A DNA stretch of 64,000 bases from Micromonospora cathayae (GTDB taxonomy: Bacteria > Actinomycetota > Actinomycetes > Mycobacteriales > Micromonosporaceae): the NCBI RefSeq assembly GCF_028993575.1, contig NZ_CP118615.1:3038001-3102000 (forward strand), given 5' to 3'. Within the stretch, counting starts at the first letter, position 1; each line of letters begins with the position of its first letter. Position numbers and translations under genes: made by a program. A model generated the notes under the pieces. That model ran no database searches. It saw nothing but the letters and a program-made list of their open reading frames with translations, and was not told where the DNA came from. Of this stretch, positions 1 to 8,529 are shown piece after piece.

Positions 1-569
1 CGGTGCGCCCCCACCGCGCTGCGGACCTGCGGATCGGTGAGGGAGAGCAGCTCGAAGCTCTCCTCGGCGAACCACCCGCAGATCGTCGGGACCAGATCCG
101 GTGCTCCCCGGTGCCGGGTCCAGACGACCGTGCCGCCGGTCGCGCAGAGCTCCCCGCAGTGCCGGATCACCGACCGCACGTCGGCGTCACCCATGTTCCC
201 GAAGAGGCCACAGACCAGGACGAGATCGGCGGGGACGAGATCGGCCCACACGTCGGTCCGGGCGGCGTCGGCCCGGACCACCTCGACACCGGTGAGTCCG
301 GCGGCCCGGACCGCCTCGCCGGCCAACTCGGCGTTGCGGGGATCCAGCTCCACCAGCCGGGCCGTGACGTCGGCCCGCCGAGGGTGTTCGGCCAGTACGG
401 GGACCAGGTCCCGGCCCTGGCCGGCGCAGAGACTGACCGCCCGCAACGGACCGGCCGGAGCACGGTCCAGCGCCGCGCCCACCTGCCGCCGCACCTCGGC
501 GAGCCGGCGGGCCAGGGCGGAGTCCGGGTGGTCGTAGTCGGCATGCCAGGCGTACCAGTCGCGGGCCAC
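1..569 (-). CDS. Class I SAM-dependent methyltransferase, C-terminus cut by window edge
   Basis: The reading frame opens with a GTG (complement of 567-569) and runs off the left edge, so the C-terminus is missing. An in-frame TAA lies just upstream of the start, so only GTG 569 or CTG 572 can initiate. The protein has the glycine-rich SAM-binding motif I (VSLCAGQGRDLVPVL), an acidic residue after the second strand (ARLVELDPRN) and a motif IV-like strand (DLVLVCGLFGNMGD). These are features of Rossmann-fold methyltransferases. The substrate cannot be read from the sequence. No Shine-Dalgarno motif is evident upstream. Family assignment is firm; function is unknown. Confidence 0.8.
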   Translation of the reverse strand, partial: MARDWYAWHADYDHPDSALARRLAEVRRQVGAALDRAPAGPLRAVSLCAGQGRDLVPVLAEHPRRADVTARLVELDPRNAELAGEAVRAAGLTGVEVVRADAARTDVWADLVPADLVLVCGLFGNMGDADVRSVIRHCGELCATGGTVVWTRHRGAPDLVPTICGWFAEESFELLSLTDPQVRSAVGAH

Positions 570-598
570 CAGGCCAGCTTAGAGAGCGGCGGCCCCCC

Positions 599-679
599 GT
601 GCTTGCCCAGTGGTCTGCGGTGGTGGTCCGGGGCCTCTCGTGCTTGCCCAGCGGTCTCCGGTGGTGGTCCGGGGCCTCC
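599..679. repeat. 41-bp tandem repeat, two copies
   Basis: Two near-identical units (599-638 and 640-679) begin GTGCTTGCCCAG and end GTCCGGGGCCTC, and differ at a few bases. A weaker third partial copy may follow. The repeat lies upstream of the minus-strand methyltransferase, so it may affect its promoter or leader. No function is evident. Confidence 0.75.
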
Positions 680-809
680 CTTGCTGGGGCCCGGCGGTCG
701 CCGCCGGTTGGAACCGCGTTTGCCGGTGACCGATCGGCCGGGGCATCGGCCCTGCTCCGGCCTGGTGCGTCGGCTGACCGTATAGCAGATCATCGGACGG
801 CGCGGGTGG

Positions 810-837
810 TCGTCCACAGGCTTCTCCGCTGTCCACA
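810..837. promoter_or_regulatory. Pair of DnaA-box-like sites, 19-bp spacing
   Basis: TCGTCCACA (810-818) and CTGTCCACA (829-837) each differ by one base from the actinobacterial DnaA box TTGTCCACA. Both face the same way with start-to-start spacing of 19 bases. A second pair with identical spacing occurs at 8942-8969. They lie 54 bases upstream of the M23 peptidase start. Binding by DnaA or another factor is an inference. Confidence 0.4.
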
Positions 838-890
838 GCCGAGCTGATCGGAGTGGCCCGTCGGGGCACGGTCGGGACACGCTGCGCTCT

Positions 891-2159
891 GTGGCGGAGA
901 CAGGGCGTCAGGGAGTGGCGCGATCGTGCGGGGTGCTGGTGTTGGCGTTGGCGGCGTTCGCCGGAGTGACCGTCGAGCTGGTCGGCGGGCCGGTCGCCGC
1001 AACCGGCCGGGTCGCCGCTCCGGCGGACGCCGGGTCCGGGCTGGTCTTCCGATGGCCGGTGGACGGCCCGGCTCGTCCGGTCCGGGCCTTCGATCCACCT
1101 CCCCGGCCCTGGCTGCCCGGTCACCGGGGCGTCGACCTGGCTGCCGCGCCCGGTGCCCCGGTCCGCGCGGCGGGGAACGGGGCGGTGCTGTTCGCCGGCA
1201 TGGTCGCCGGCCGGCCGGTGGTCACCGTGGGGCACGCCGATGGTCTGCGCACCACCTACGAGCCGGTCCACCCGACGGTACGCGCCGGCACCCCGGTAAC
1301 CGCCGGCGCCGTCCTGGGTGAACTCGCGGCCGGGCACCCAGGCTGTCCCGTGCCGGCCTGCCTGCACTGGGGGTTGCGCCGGGGCGCGGAGTACCTCGAT
1401 CCGCTCGCGCTGCTCGGGCCGGTCCCGGTCCGGCTGTTGCCCGTCGCCGATCCGGCGATCCCGGCGACCGTGGTCCCAGTGGTCGGTTGCCCACCGACCG
1501 TCCGCCCACCGACCGTGTGCCCGGCGACTGTGCTCCCGGTGGCCGTCTTCCCGGCGGTCGCTGTCCTGTCTGCCCGCGTGCCGGTCGGGGTCAGCGTTGG
1601 GCGAGCAGCGGTGGCAGGCGGACCGCGAGCCGCTCGTACTCCTCGGCGGAGTTGTAGACCTGACCGCAGAGGCGTAACCAGCCACGCCCACCCCACGCCA
1701 TCACGGCCACCTCGGCGGCGAGCCGGTCGGCGATCCGGTCCCGCAGTGCCCTCGCCCCGTCGACGGTGGTGGCCGTTCCGGGCGGCAGCGGGACGAGTCG
1801 CATCGCCACCGCCGGTCCGCCGGGGTCGGGCAGGTGGGCCGGGGCCACCCCGAGGGCATCGCCCACCACCCGTTGTCCGTACGCGGCGAGCGCGGCGTTG
1901 TGTGCGCGTACCCGGTCGACACCGAGGCAGCGCAGCGTGTAGAGCCCCACCGGTGCGGCCAGCCACGCGGTGTAGTCCAGGGTGGCCTGCCACTCGACCC
2001 GGGCCGGGAACCCGCCCTCCTGCTCCCAGGAGACCGTCAGTGGATCGATCCGTTCCCGCCACGGCTGCCGGACCGCAAGGAGGGCGGTGCCGCGCGGCGC
2101 GTACCCCCACTTGTGGAGGTTGCCCACCCAGAAGTCGGCACCGATGCCTGCCACCGTGA
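891..2159 (+). CDS. M23 (LytM-like) peptidase with N-terminal membrane segment; 3' end uncertain
   Basis: Probable exported zinc endopeptidase acting on peptidoglycan. A hydrophobic segment (about residues 13-37) looks like a signal peptide or anchor. The M23 core follows, with zinc ligands HRGVD (H78, D82), a VVTVGHADG strand, and a C-terminal CLHWG motif. In M23 enzymes this last motif is HxH; here the first His is Cys (about 157), while the zinc-binding His (about 159) remains. The start is GTG 891; GTG 915 is an alternative. The frame has no stop until 2159, which places the last 569 bases antisense to the aminotransferase gene at 1591-2772. Family-like sequence ends near 1440, followed by a Pro/Val-rich stretch, and the last part looks like noncoding shadow. 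The true terminus is therefore doubtful: a frameshift or run-on reading is possible. Confidence 0.7.
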   Translation: MAETGRQGVARSCGVLVLALAAFAGVTVELVGGPVAATGRVAAPADAGSGLVFRWPVDGPARPVRAFDPPPRPWLPGHRGVDLAAAPGAPVRAAGNGAVLFAGMVAGRPVVTVGHADGLRTTYEPVHPTVRAGTPVTAGAVLGELAAGHPGCPVPACLHWGLRRGAEYLDPLALLGPVPVRLLPVADPAIPATVVPVVGCPPTVRPPTVCPATVLPVAVFPAVAVLSARVPVGVSVGRAAVAGGPRAARTPRRSCRPDRRGVTSHAHPTPSRPPRRRAGRRSGPAVPSPRRRWWPFRAAAGRVASPPPVRRGRAGGPGPPRGHRPPPVVRTRRARRCVRVPGRHRGSAACRAPPVRPATRCSPGWPATRPGPGTRPPAPRRPSVDRSVPATAAGPQGGRCRAARTPTCGGCPPRSRHRCLPP

Positions 2160-2772
2160 CCGGCAGCATGCCGGGTACGTGCGCCGCATCGACCAGGACC
2201 GGCACGCCCTGCTCGCGGGCGACGCCGACGATCGCGGCGACCGGGAGGAGGCGGGCGGTGGCGGAGGTGAGCTGGTCGACGACGAGCAGCCGGGTACGCC
2301 CCGGGCGCAGGCCGGCACGGACGATCTCCACGATCTCCTCGTCGGTGGCGGAGATCGGCATCGGCAGCACCCGCGACGAGGCGCCGCTGCGCCGGCACTC
2401 CCGGTGGATCGAGAGGGCGACCGCGCCGTAGCAGTGCTCCGTGGTCAACACCTCGTCCTCCGGGCGCAGCCCCAGCGACTGGAGTACCACCGCGACGCCG
2501 GTGGTGGTGTTGCCGACCAGCGCGCTGCCGTCCGGGTCCGCACCGAGAAACCCGGCGAGGTGTCGGCGGGCGTGCGCGATCCGGTCCACCAGACCCCGGT
2601 CGAAGAACCGGTGCGGGTTCGCCTCCATCTCGTCCCGTAGCCGCTGCTGGGCCCGTTGCACCGGGAGCGGCACCGCGCCGAACGCACCGTGGTTGAGATG
2701 ACTGACCGCCGGGTCGAGGGTGAAGGCCAGCCGGGCACCGGGGATCGGGTCGGGCGGCCGGGGGACGGTCAT
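1591..2772 (-). CDS. Class V PLP-dependent aminotransferase (isopenicillin-N-epimerase-like)
   Basis: A 393-residue pyridoxal-phosphate enzyme of fold type I, class V, the group that contains isopenicillin N epimerase (CefD), cysteine desulfurases and kynureninase. Visible family features are SHLNHGAFGAVP near the N-terminus, NTTTGV (cofactor phosphate site), LVDAAHVPGM with the aspartate that contacts the pyridine nitrogen, and NLHKWGYAPRG with the Schiff-base lysine. The start ATG is at 2770-2772. No beta-lactam genes are nearby, so isopenicillin epimerase activity should not be assumed. It is divergent from the acetyltransferase gene at 2932. Confidence 0.85.
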   Translation of the reverse strand: MTVPRPPDPIPGARLAFTLDPAVSHLNHGAFGAVPLPVQRAQQRLRDEMEANPHRFFDRGLVDRIAHARRHLAGFLGADPDGSALVGNTTTGVAVVLQSLGLRPEDEVLTTEHCYGAVALSIHRECRRSGASSRVLPMPISATDEEIVEIVRAGLRPGRTRLLVVDQLTSATARLLPVAAIVGVAREQGVPVLVDAAHVPGMLPVTVAGIGADFWVGNLHKWGYAPRGTALLAVRQPWRERIDPLTVSWEQEGGFPARVEWQATLDYTAWLAAPVGLYTLRCLGVDRVRAHNAALAAYGQRVVGDALGVAPAHLPDPGGPAVAMRLVPLPPGTATTVDGARALRDRIADRLAAEVAVMAWGGRGWLRLCGQVYNSAEEYERLAVRLPPLLAQR

Positions 2773-2931
2773 TCCGTGATCGTAGCTGTCGGGCCCGCCC
2801 GGTTCGCGGGTTCGACGACGGCCCAACTGGGGCGCAGGCCGCACGGTTCCGGGACGGCGCATCACGGTTGGCGGACGACGCGCTGCCAGATTTCCCGAAC
2901 GAAAGGTGCCGATCACCCACAATTGGTGCTC

Positions 2932-3522
2932 ATGACCTCTCGCGTCGAACTGCTCTGGCCCACCACCGTCGACCGGCAGCTCCGCGCCGACGTGCACCGG
3001 GTGGTGCACGCGGTCGTCGAGCGGGGTGGTGCCGTCGGCTACGTCGTCCCGCCGACCCGTACCGAGACCGATAGCTGGCTGGACGAGATCATGGCGCTGG
3101 TCGGGACGGGTGACGCCGCGCTGGTGCTGGCCGTGGTGCAGGGACGGGTGGCGGCCACCGGGTCGTGGCGACGCGGAAGGAAACCGGTCTTCGGGTACTC
3201 CGCCGAGATACAGAAGGTGATGGCCCACCCGACCGCGCGTGGGCTCGGGTTGGGCCGGTCGGTGATCGAAGCGTTGGTCGACGATGCCCGCAAGGCCGGC
3301 ATCGAGACCCTCACCCTCGGCGTACGGGGCAACAACCGCGGTGCGATCGAACTGTACGAGCAGTGCGGCTTCCGGGAGTGGGGCCGGCTGCCGAACGTCA
3401 TCGCGGTCGGCGACGAGCGGTACGACGACGTACGAATGGTCCTGGACCTGGGGCGGGGACCTGACGTGGTGCTGCGTGGCTCATCGGCCGGTGGGCCGGG
3501 CTCCTCACCACGGCGCGGCTGA
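2932..3522 (+). CDS. GNAT family N-acetyltransferase
   Basis: A 196-residue GNAT protein. The acetyl-CoA pyrophosphate loop is visible as ARGLGLGRSVIEALV, preceded by the strand IQKVMAHP. It is followed by LTLGVRGNNRGAIELYEQCGF, the usual C-terminal GNAT strand and helix. The ATG at 2932 fits the domain start; a weak GAAAGGTG lies about 20 bases upstream. The gene is convergent with xerC and separated from it by a repeat-rich gap. The substrate is unknown. Confidence 0.85.
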   Translation: MTSRVELLWPTTVDRQLRADVHRVVHAVVERGGAVGYVVPPTRTETDSWLDEIMALVGTGDAALVLAVVQGRVAATGSWRRGRKPVFGYSAEIQKVMAHPTARGLGLGRSVIEALVDDARKAGIETLTLGVRGNNRGAIELYEQCGFREWGRLPNVIAVGDERYDDVRMVLDLGRGPDVVLRGSSAGGPGSSPRRG

Positions 3523-3831
3523 CTGTCCACCCCGGTCCGGGGCGCCGCGCGGCTCGGCGGCCCCGTCCCGTTCCTGTCCCGCGCGACGACCTGGATCTGC
3601 GGGCCCTGGTCCGCGGCGCACTCAGGGCCACCCGGGCCGCTCCGTCTCCTGGCCTGCGCGATTCCGGCCCCCCAGGTTGGTCCTCTCCCGGCCCGATTCC
3701 CCGTCTGGGCCTGGTCGCTCCGTTCCTGGCCTGCGCGATTCCCCGTCTGGGCCTGGTTGGTCCGTTCTTGGCCTGCGTGCTTCCGTCCGGCCCTGGTTGG
3801 TCCAGCCCTGTCCGGTGGGGTTCGTTCCGGC
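3523..3831. other. Noncoding gap with degenerate tandem repeats
   Basis: This 309-base gap between two convergent genes is low in complexity. Its right half is the 42-bp repeat at 3695-3815. Minus-strand frames here give repetitive Gln/Arg-rich peptides that continue xerC shadow frames and are not credible genes. No clear terminator hairpin was found. Confidence 0.55.
3695..3815. repeat. 42-bp tandem repeat, about 2.9 copies
   Basis: Units start at 3695, 3737 and 3779, each beginning G(A/C)TTCC and containing GGGCCTGGT. The first two are close copies; the third has diverged. Parts of the unit (CTGGCCTGCGCGATTCC) also occur near 3649. It lies downstream of xerC and the acetyltransferase. Confidence 0.7.
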
Positions 3832-4992
3832 TCAGGCGCGGGGGTGGGCCTGCCGGTACGCGGCCCGGAGCCGCTCCACCGAGACGTGCGTGTAGATCTG
3901 GGTGGTCGACAGTGACGAATGCCCCAGAATCTCCTGCACCGCGCGCAGGTCCGCGCCGCCCTCGAGCAGATGGGTGGCGGCCGAGTGACGAAGGCCGTGC
4001 GGGCTGGTGTGCGGAAGCCCGGCGGCCTCGGCGTACCCGGCGAGGACACGTCGGGCGATGGTGGGGTGCAGACGTCCGCCCCGTGCGCCGAGCAGCAGGG
4101 CATCACCGGACGCGGAGCCGGCGAGGACGGGTCGGCCCCGACGCAACCAGCCGTCGAGGGCCCGTTGGGCGGGTACGCCGTACGGCACCGACCGTTCCCG
4201 GCCGCCCTTGCCGAACACCCTGAGCAGCCGGCGACCATGATCGACGTCCCGGGTGTCCAGTCCGCACAGTTCGCTGACCCGCACTCCGGTGGCGTAGAGG
4301 ATCTCCAGCATGGCCTGGTCGCGTAGTACCAGCGCTTCGCTGTCTCCATCCACTACGCTGCCGCGCCCCGTGGATGCCGCGCCGTCTCCCTCGGGCCCAC
4401 CGTGGTCTTCCGCAGCCCCGTAGCCGTGTTCCTCGAACCCGCTGTCTCTCTCGGACCCGCCGTCTCCCTCGGAGACGTCGCGGTGTCCCTCGGGCACGTC
4501 GCCGTCTCCCTCGGGCACGGGAGACGAACCCGGTGCCGGGCCTGCCGGCGGGGCGGTCCGGTGCCGGCGGGGGGCGTCGAGCAGAGCGGCGGCCTGGTCG
4601 GCCCGGAGCACCGTCGGCAACTCCTGATGCGGCTTCGGGCTGGACAGCGGGGCGGCCACATCGGTCGGGAGCAGACCGGACCGGTGTGCCCAGGCGCTGA
4701 AGGTGCGGGCCGACGCGGCTCGCCGGGCCAGCGAACTGCGCGCTGCGCCAAGGGTCCGCTGCTTCGCCAGCCAACTCCGCAGCATCGTCAGGTCGAGATC
4801 GGCCGGTGTGCGCCCGCCCATCCGGACGGCATGGTCGAACAGCGAGACCAGATCGGTGACGTACGCCCGGACGGTGTGCGGAGAGTGGCCGCGTACCTGC
4901 GCCAACTGGCGGGCGAACTCGTCCACCGCGTCGCGTAACGCCTCGGGCAGCGCCTCGTGCCGGGCACGGGTGCTGTCGCTGCGGCGGCTCAT
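3832..4992 (-). CDS. xerC: Tyrosine recombinase XerC with acidic linker insertion
   Basis: Site-specific recombinase that resolves chromosome dimers at dif. It has an N-terminal SAM-like core-binding domain (about residues 15-120) and a C-terminal catalytic domain (about 220-386). The catalytic set is complete: R238 (ATGVRVSEL), K262 (GKGGRE), H332 and R335 (HGLRH), H358 (GHSSLSTTQ) and Y367 (IYTHVS). It is 386 residues long against about 300 for typical XerC. The excess is an acidic, Gly/Glu/Asp-rich insertion at about 143-219 encoded by short repeats. The start chosen is ATG 4992, which lies in a duplicated 32-bp segment. No integrase-associated phage genes are nearby, which supports the housekeeping Xer role. 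Confidence 0.88.
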   Translation of the reverse strand: MSRRSDSTRARHEALPEALRDAVDEFARQLAQVRGHSPHTVRAYVTDLVSLFDHAVRMGGRTPADLDLTMLRSWLAKQRTLGAARSSLARRAASARTFSAWAHRSGLLPTDVAAPLSSPKPHQELPTVLRADQAAALLDAPRRHRTAPPAGPAPGSSPVPEGDGDVPEGHRDVSEGDGGSERDSGFEEHGYGAAEDHGGPEGDGAASTGRGSVVDGDSEALVLRDQAMLEILYATGVRVSELCGLDTRDVDHGRRLLRVFGKGGRERSVPYGVPAQRALDGWLRRGRPVLAGSASGDALLLGARGGRLHPTIARRVLAGYAEAAGLPHTSPHGLRHSAATHLLEGGADLRAVQEILGHSSLSTTQIYTHVSVERLRAAYRQAHPRA

Positions 4993-5049
4993 CGCGTCGC
5001 CCCATGGTCGATGGGCTGGCTCATCGCGTCGCCCCATGGTCGATGGGCC
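4986..5049. repeat. 32-bp tandem duplication over the xerC start
   Basis: Units 4986-5017 and 5018-5049 are identical except for the last base. Each contains CATGGTCGATGGG and the complement of an ATGAGCC start. Read on the minus strand, the xerC start region is present twice, with the upstream copy out of frame (32 is not a multiple of 3). The rest of the 4993-5298 gap shows no gene. Confidence 0.85.
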
Positions 5050-5298
5050 GGCTCGGCAGGTGGCCCCGATGGGATCTGGTTGTCCCCGGCACCGGTACAG
5101 CTTACGGTCGGTGCAGGCGGGTGGCAGCGCGGCGGACCCGCCGGCCCCGACTCGACGGGCGTGCCGGGCGGGCACGCGTGACGTCGGTGCAGGGCCGTCC
5201 CGGCTCGCCCGGTGGCGTGGTCGTCGTGCCCGACGACAGGTCTGTCCGGTGGACCGGTCCGGTACGGGTGAACAGACGTCGACGGTGGAGGCAGCCGG

Positions 5299-5640
5299 AT
5301 GGGACTGGATGTCGTGCTCTACCGGATGATCCGGTCCGGTGCCTCCTCCCGTCGGTCCTCGTACGTGCCGGTCGAGGTGGTCGACGACTCCGACGACGTG
5401 CTGCTGCGCCTGTTGACCCGGGTGCGCGGCGGGGGCCGCACGCCGCTGCTGGACCGGTTCGACCCCTGCGGGGAACTGGTGGTCAGCGCGCGGGAGGCAC
5501 CCCGTCTCCTGGCCGAGTTGCGTTCCCTCGCCGAGGCGGCCGGCACCCCTGTCGAAGCGGCCCGGGTCCGCAGCCTGGCGGCGCTCACCCGCCGGTGCAT
5601 CAGGGATCACGACGTGGAGATCCGGTTCGAGGGCGACTGA
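5299..5640 (+). CDS. Conserved hypothetical protein, 113 aa
   Basis: A small soluble protein with no signal peptide or membrane segment. The start ATG has a GGAG ribosome binding site about 9 bases upstream, and third codon positions are strongly G/C. It has an N-terminal [15 protein letters not shown] segment and a helical C-terminal half. The 3' end overlaps the 3' end of dprA on the other strand by 41 bases. I do not recognise the family, and no function can be proposed. Confidence 0.65.
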   Translation: MGLDVVLYRMIRSGASSRRSSYVPVEVVDDSDDVLLRLLTRVRGGGRTPLLDRFDPCGELVVSAREAPRLLAELRSLAEAAGTPVEAARVRSLAALTRRCIRDHDVEIRFEGD

Positions 5641-7003
5641 CCCCCGCCCGGAGAGCAGCCGGACGGTCTCCCGCAGGATCAGCCGCCGTCCGATCTCCGG
5701 CAGGATCGGCCGCCGCCGTCGGATGTCCCCCAGGATCAGTCGGATGTCCCGCAGGTTCAGCAGCCGCCGTCGGAGCTAGCGCGGGATCAGCCGCCGGCCG
5801 GAGCGTGGGGACGGCCACCGGACCGCCGGAGCGGGCGGCCGGCTGCATGATGGCGTAGCCGCCGTCCCGTCGTCGCACCAGACGCAGCTCCTCCAGCAGG
5901 GCGAGCTTGCGCAACGCCGTGCGGACCTCCACCCCGGCCCGGACGGCGAGCGTGTCCGGACCGACGACGCCACGCCGGGGCATGGCGTCGAGCAGCAGCG
6001 CCGCCTCGTCGTCCAGCCCGTCGGTCGGACGATCCGGCCCCCGGACCGGCGGGGCCAGGTCGTCACCGATGCGCCCCACCTCCTCCAGCACGTGCGGCAC
6101 ACCGGTGACGAGCCGCGCTGCCGGGTACTCGCGCAACAGCTCGTGCGCACCGACCGACATGGCCGAGGTGACCGGGCCGGGTACCACCATCGCCGGCCGG
6201 TCGATGGCGAGCGCCCGCCGCATCGTCTGCGTCGCACCGCTGCGCGCGGACGCCTCCACCAGGACGCTGCCCCGGGTGCTGCCGGCGATGACCCGGTTGC
6301 GGACCAGGAAACGGGAACGCAGCGGCTCCGCACCCGGCATCCACTCGCTGACCAGCAGGCCGGTCTCGGTGATCCGGTCGAAGAGAGCGTTGTTGCCGAT
6401 CGGGTAGGGCCGGTCCACCCCGCAGGCCAGCACCGCCACCGTCACGCCTCCGGCGTTCAGCGCGCCCCGGTGCGCGGCGGCGTCTACACCAAACGCCCCG
6501 CCGGAGACCACCGTCCAGCCCCGCTCGGCGAGGCCGTACCCGAGCTCGGTGGCGACGTGCACACCGTACGACGTGGCGGCCCGCGCACCGACCACCGCGA
6601 CCGAACGTTCCAGCGTCTCACCGAGCGGCCATCCGCCGCGCACCCAGAAACAGAGCGGCGGAGCGGTCTCGGTGTCCACCCGCCGTGACGCCCCGGAGAG
6701 AACCAGCCGGCACAACGCGCCCACCTGGGGCGGCCACTCGGCGTCGACCGGGGTGACCAGGCGGGCACCCAACCGCTCGGCGCGGGCCATCGCCTCGGCG
6801 GCGACCAACCGGGGATCACCGGCGTTCAGCCGGGCGGCCACCGCCCGTCGCAACCAGTCGTTCGGCGCGCCCCCGTCGATCAACAGGTCGAGCGCGGCGT
6901 CCGCACCGAGGCCGTCGACCAGCCGGTACACCGACCAGGTGCCGGGCTCGGCGAGCCAGGTCAGCGCGACGCGGGCCAGCCGGTCCTGGATGTCGTCGCT
7001 CAC
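5600..7003 (-). CDS. dprA: DNA-processing protein DprA with repetitive C-terminal tail
   Basis: DprA binds incoming single-stranded DNA and loads RecA in naturally competent bacteria. Its role in most actinomycetes is unclear. The Rossmann-like DprA domain is clear: [49 protein letters not shown] and [14 protein letters not shown]-terminal winged-helix region (about 370-420) follows. The last roughly 50 residues are a Pro/Ala/Gly/Asp tail made of short repeats such as DPAGDR. The GTG start at 7003 overlaps the comM stop in GTGA, so translation is probably coupled. The 3' end overlaps the convergent 113-aa gene. Confidence 0.88.
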   Translation of the reverse strand: MSDDIQDRLARVALTWLAEPGTWSVYRLVDGLGADAALDLLIDGGAPNDWLRRAVAARLNAGDPRLVAAEAMARAERLGARLVTPVDAEWPPQVGALCRLVLSGASRRVDTETAPPLCFWVRGGWPLGETLERSVAVVGARAATSYGVHVATELGYGLAERGWTVVSGGAFGVDAAAHRGALNAGGVTVAVLACGVDRPYPIGNNALFDRITETGLLVSEWMPGAEPLRSRFLVRNRVIAGSTRGSVLVEASARSGATQTMRRALAIDRPAMVVPGPVTSAMSVGAHELLREYPAARLVTGVPHVLEEVGRIGDDLAPPVRGPDRPTDGLDDEAALLLDAMPRRGVVGPDTLAVRAGVEVRTALRKLALLEELRLVRRRDGGYAIMQPAARSGGPVAVPTLRPAADPALAPTAAAEPAGHPTDPGGHPTAAADPAGDRTAADPAGDRPAALRAGVSRPRTGSPRRDP

Positions 7004-8517
7004 AAGCCTTCTCCCGTCCGGAGGCCGATCGCCTCCCGTACGTCCTCCCGGTCCGGCCGGACCCGGCCGTCCAGGTCGGCGATGCTCCACGCCATCCGGA
7101 TGATCCGGTCGAAGCCCCGGGCCGACAGTGATCCGGTGTCCAGCCGGCCCCGCAGTTCGGCGGTGTCGCGGGGCGGCAGCCGGAACGGCGGTCGCCGCAG
7201 CAGCGGACCGGGCAGCTCGGCGTTGAGCCGGTGACCGACCGTCGCCCAGCGCTCGGCCGCCGCCGAACGGGCCGTCGCCACCCGGGCGGCCACCACAGCC
7301 GACGACTCGCCGGCGTCCGCCCCCATCAGCTCCGCCGCCCGGACCGGCAGCATCGTCACCTGGACGTCGATCCGGTCCAGCAGCGGACCGGAGAGCCGGC
7401 CGAGGTAGCGACGACGGGTCAACGGGCTGCACTCGCAGGCGGTGTCCCCGGCCGGCCGGGCGCAGGGACAGGGGTTGGCGGCCAGCACCAACTGGGTGCG
7501 GGCCGGATACTCCGTGCCGCCCCGGGCCCGGGCCAACTGGACCCGACCGTGTTCCAGGGGTTGGCGCAGTGCCTCCAGCGCGGTCTTGCTGAACTCGGGG
7601 GCCTCGTCGAGGAAGAGCACCCCACGATGGGCCAGCGACACCGCGCCCGGCCGGGCCAGCCCGGATCCGCCACCGACCAGCGCGGGCACGGTGGCCGTAT
7701 GGTGCGGGGCCTGGAACGGTGGCCGGCGCAGCAGTCGGCCGCTCGGCGGAAGCAGCCCCGCGATCGAGTGCAGGGCGGTGACCTCCAGGGCGGACTCGTC
7801 GTCCAGCTCCGGCAGGATCGACGGCAGTCGCTCGGCCAGCATGGTCTTGCCGGTGCCCGGCGGCCCGAGCAGCGCCACGTGGTGTCCGCCGGCCGCCGCC
7901 ACCTCCAGCGCTCGGCGGGCGTACCCCTGCCCGGCGACGTCGGCCAGGTCGGGGCCGGTGGGTGGGCTGGCCGGTTCGGGGGCCGGCGGGTCGATCAGCG
8001 GGCTGCCCTCCCGGACGAAGGCGACCAACCGGTGCAGGGTGTCGACGGCCCGGACCCGCACGCCGGGGATGGCCGCCGCCTCGGCCGCGTTGGGCTCCGG
8101 GACGATCACCCGGTCCAGCCCGGCGCGGGCTGCGGCGGCGACCATCGGCAGCACCCCGCGCACCGGCCGGACCGTGCCGTCGAGCCCCAGTTCGCCGAGG
8201 ATCACCACCCGTTCCAGGGGGAGCAGCGGCAACTCACCGGCGCTGCCCAGCAGCGCCGCCGCGATGGCCAGGTCGAAGGCGGAGCCGAACTTCGGCAGGG
8301 TCGCCGGGAGCAGGTTCAACGTGATCCGCCGGTTGGGCCACTTCTGACCGGAGTTGACGATGGCCGCACGGACCCGGTCGCGGGCCTCGTGCAACGTCGT
8401 GTCGGGCAGACCGGAGATCGCGATGGCGGGCAGCCCCGGCGCGAGATCCGCCTCCACCTCCACCACGTGCCCGGCCACCCCGACCAGTCCGACGCAGAGC
8501 ACCCGGGCGTAGCTCAC
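7000..8517 (-). CDS. comM: YifB/ComM-type AAA+ ATPase (Mg-chelatase-like)
   Basis: A 505-residue member of the YifB/ComM family. In Vibrio, ComM is a helicase promoting branch migration during natural transformation. The N-terminal Lon-like fold includes LPDTTLHEARDRVRAA and RRITLNLLPATLPKFGS. The ATPase core has Walker A GPPGTGKTML, Walker B GVLFLDEAPEF and the sensor/arginine region. A cysteine-containing insert (CPCARPAGDTACECS) is typical of the family. The C-terminal Mg_chelatase_C domain is present. It starts with GTG at 8517, 12 bases after yraN, and is coupled to dprA. The order yraN-comM-dprA is common in actinobacteria. Confidence 0.9.
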   Translation of the reverse strand: MSYARVLCVGLVGVAGHVVEVEADLAPGLPAIAISGLPDTTLHEARDRVRAAIVNSGQKWPNRRITLNLLPATLPKFGSAFDLAIAAALLGSAGELPLLPLERVVILGELGLDGTVRPVRGVLPMVAAAARAGLDRVIVPEPNAAEAAAIPGVRVRAVDTLHRLVAFVREGSPLIDPPAPEPASPPTGPDLADVAGQGYARRALEVAAAGGHHVALLGPPGTGKTMLAERLPSILPELDDESALEVTALHSIAGLLPPSGRLLRRPPFQAPHHTATVPALVGGGSGLARPGAVSLAHRGVLFLDEAPEFSKTALEALRQPLEHGRVQLARARGGTEYPARTQLVLAANPCPCARPAGDTACECSPLTRRRYLGRLSGPLLDRIDVQVTMLPVRAAELMGADAGESSAVVAARVATARSAAAERWATVGHRLNAELPGPLLRRPPFRLPPRDTAELRGRLDTGSLSARGFDRIIRMAWSIADLDGRVRPDREDVREAIGLRTGEGL

Positions 8518-8529
8518 CGGGCACCCATC

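Larger units (their letters stand above)
570..890. other. Intergenic region with a tandem repeat and paired DnaA-box-like sites
   Basis: This 321-base gap separates the divergent methyltransferase and M23 peptidase genes. It holds a 41-base tandem repeat (599-679) and two GTCCACA sites (810-837), described separately. I see no convincing gene in it. Frames that stay open here have no family features and reflect the high GC content. Confidence 0.6.

Noticed and set aside
1591..2772. Isopenicillin N epimerase and a beta-lactam cluster
   Set aside because: The enzyme is class V-like, but no ACVS, IPNS or other beta-lactam gene occurs in the window.
3832..4992. A tyrosine recombinase as sign of an integrated phage or element
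   Set aside because: Its motifs and solo context fit housekeeping XerC; no phage genes, tRNA or attachment duplications were seen.
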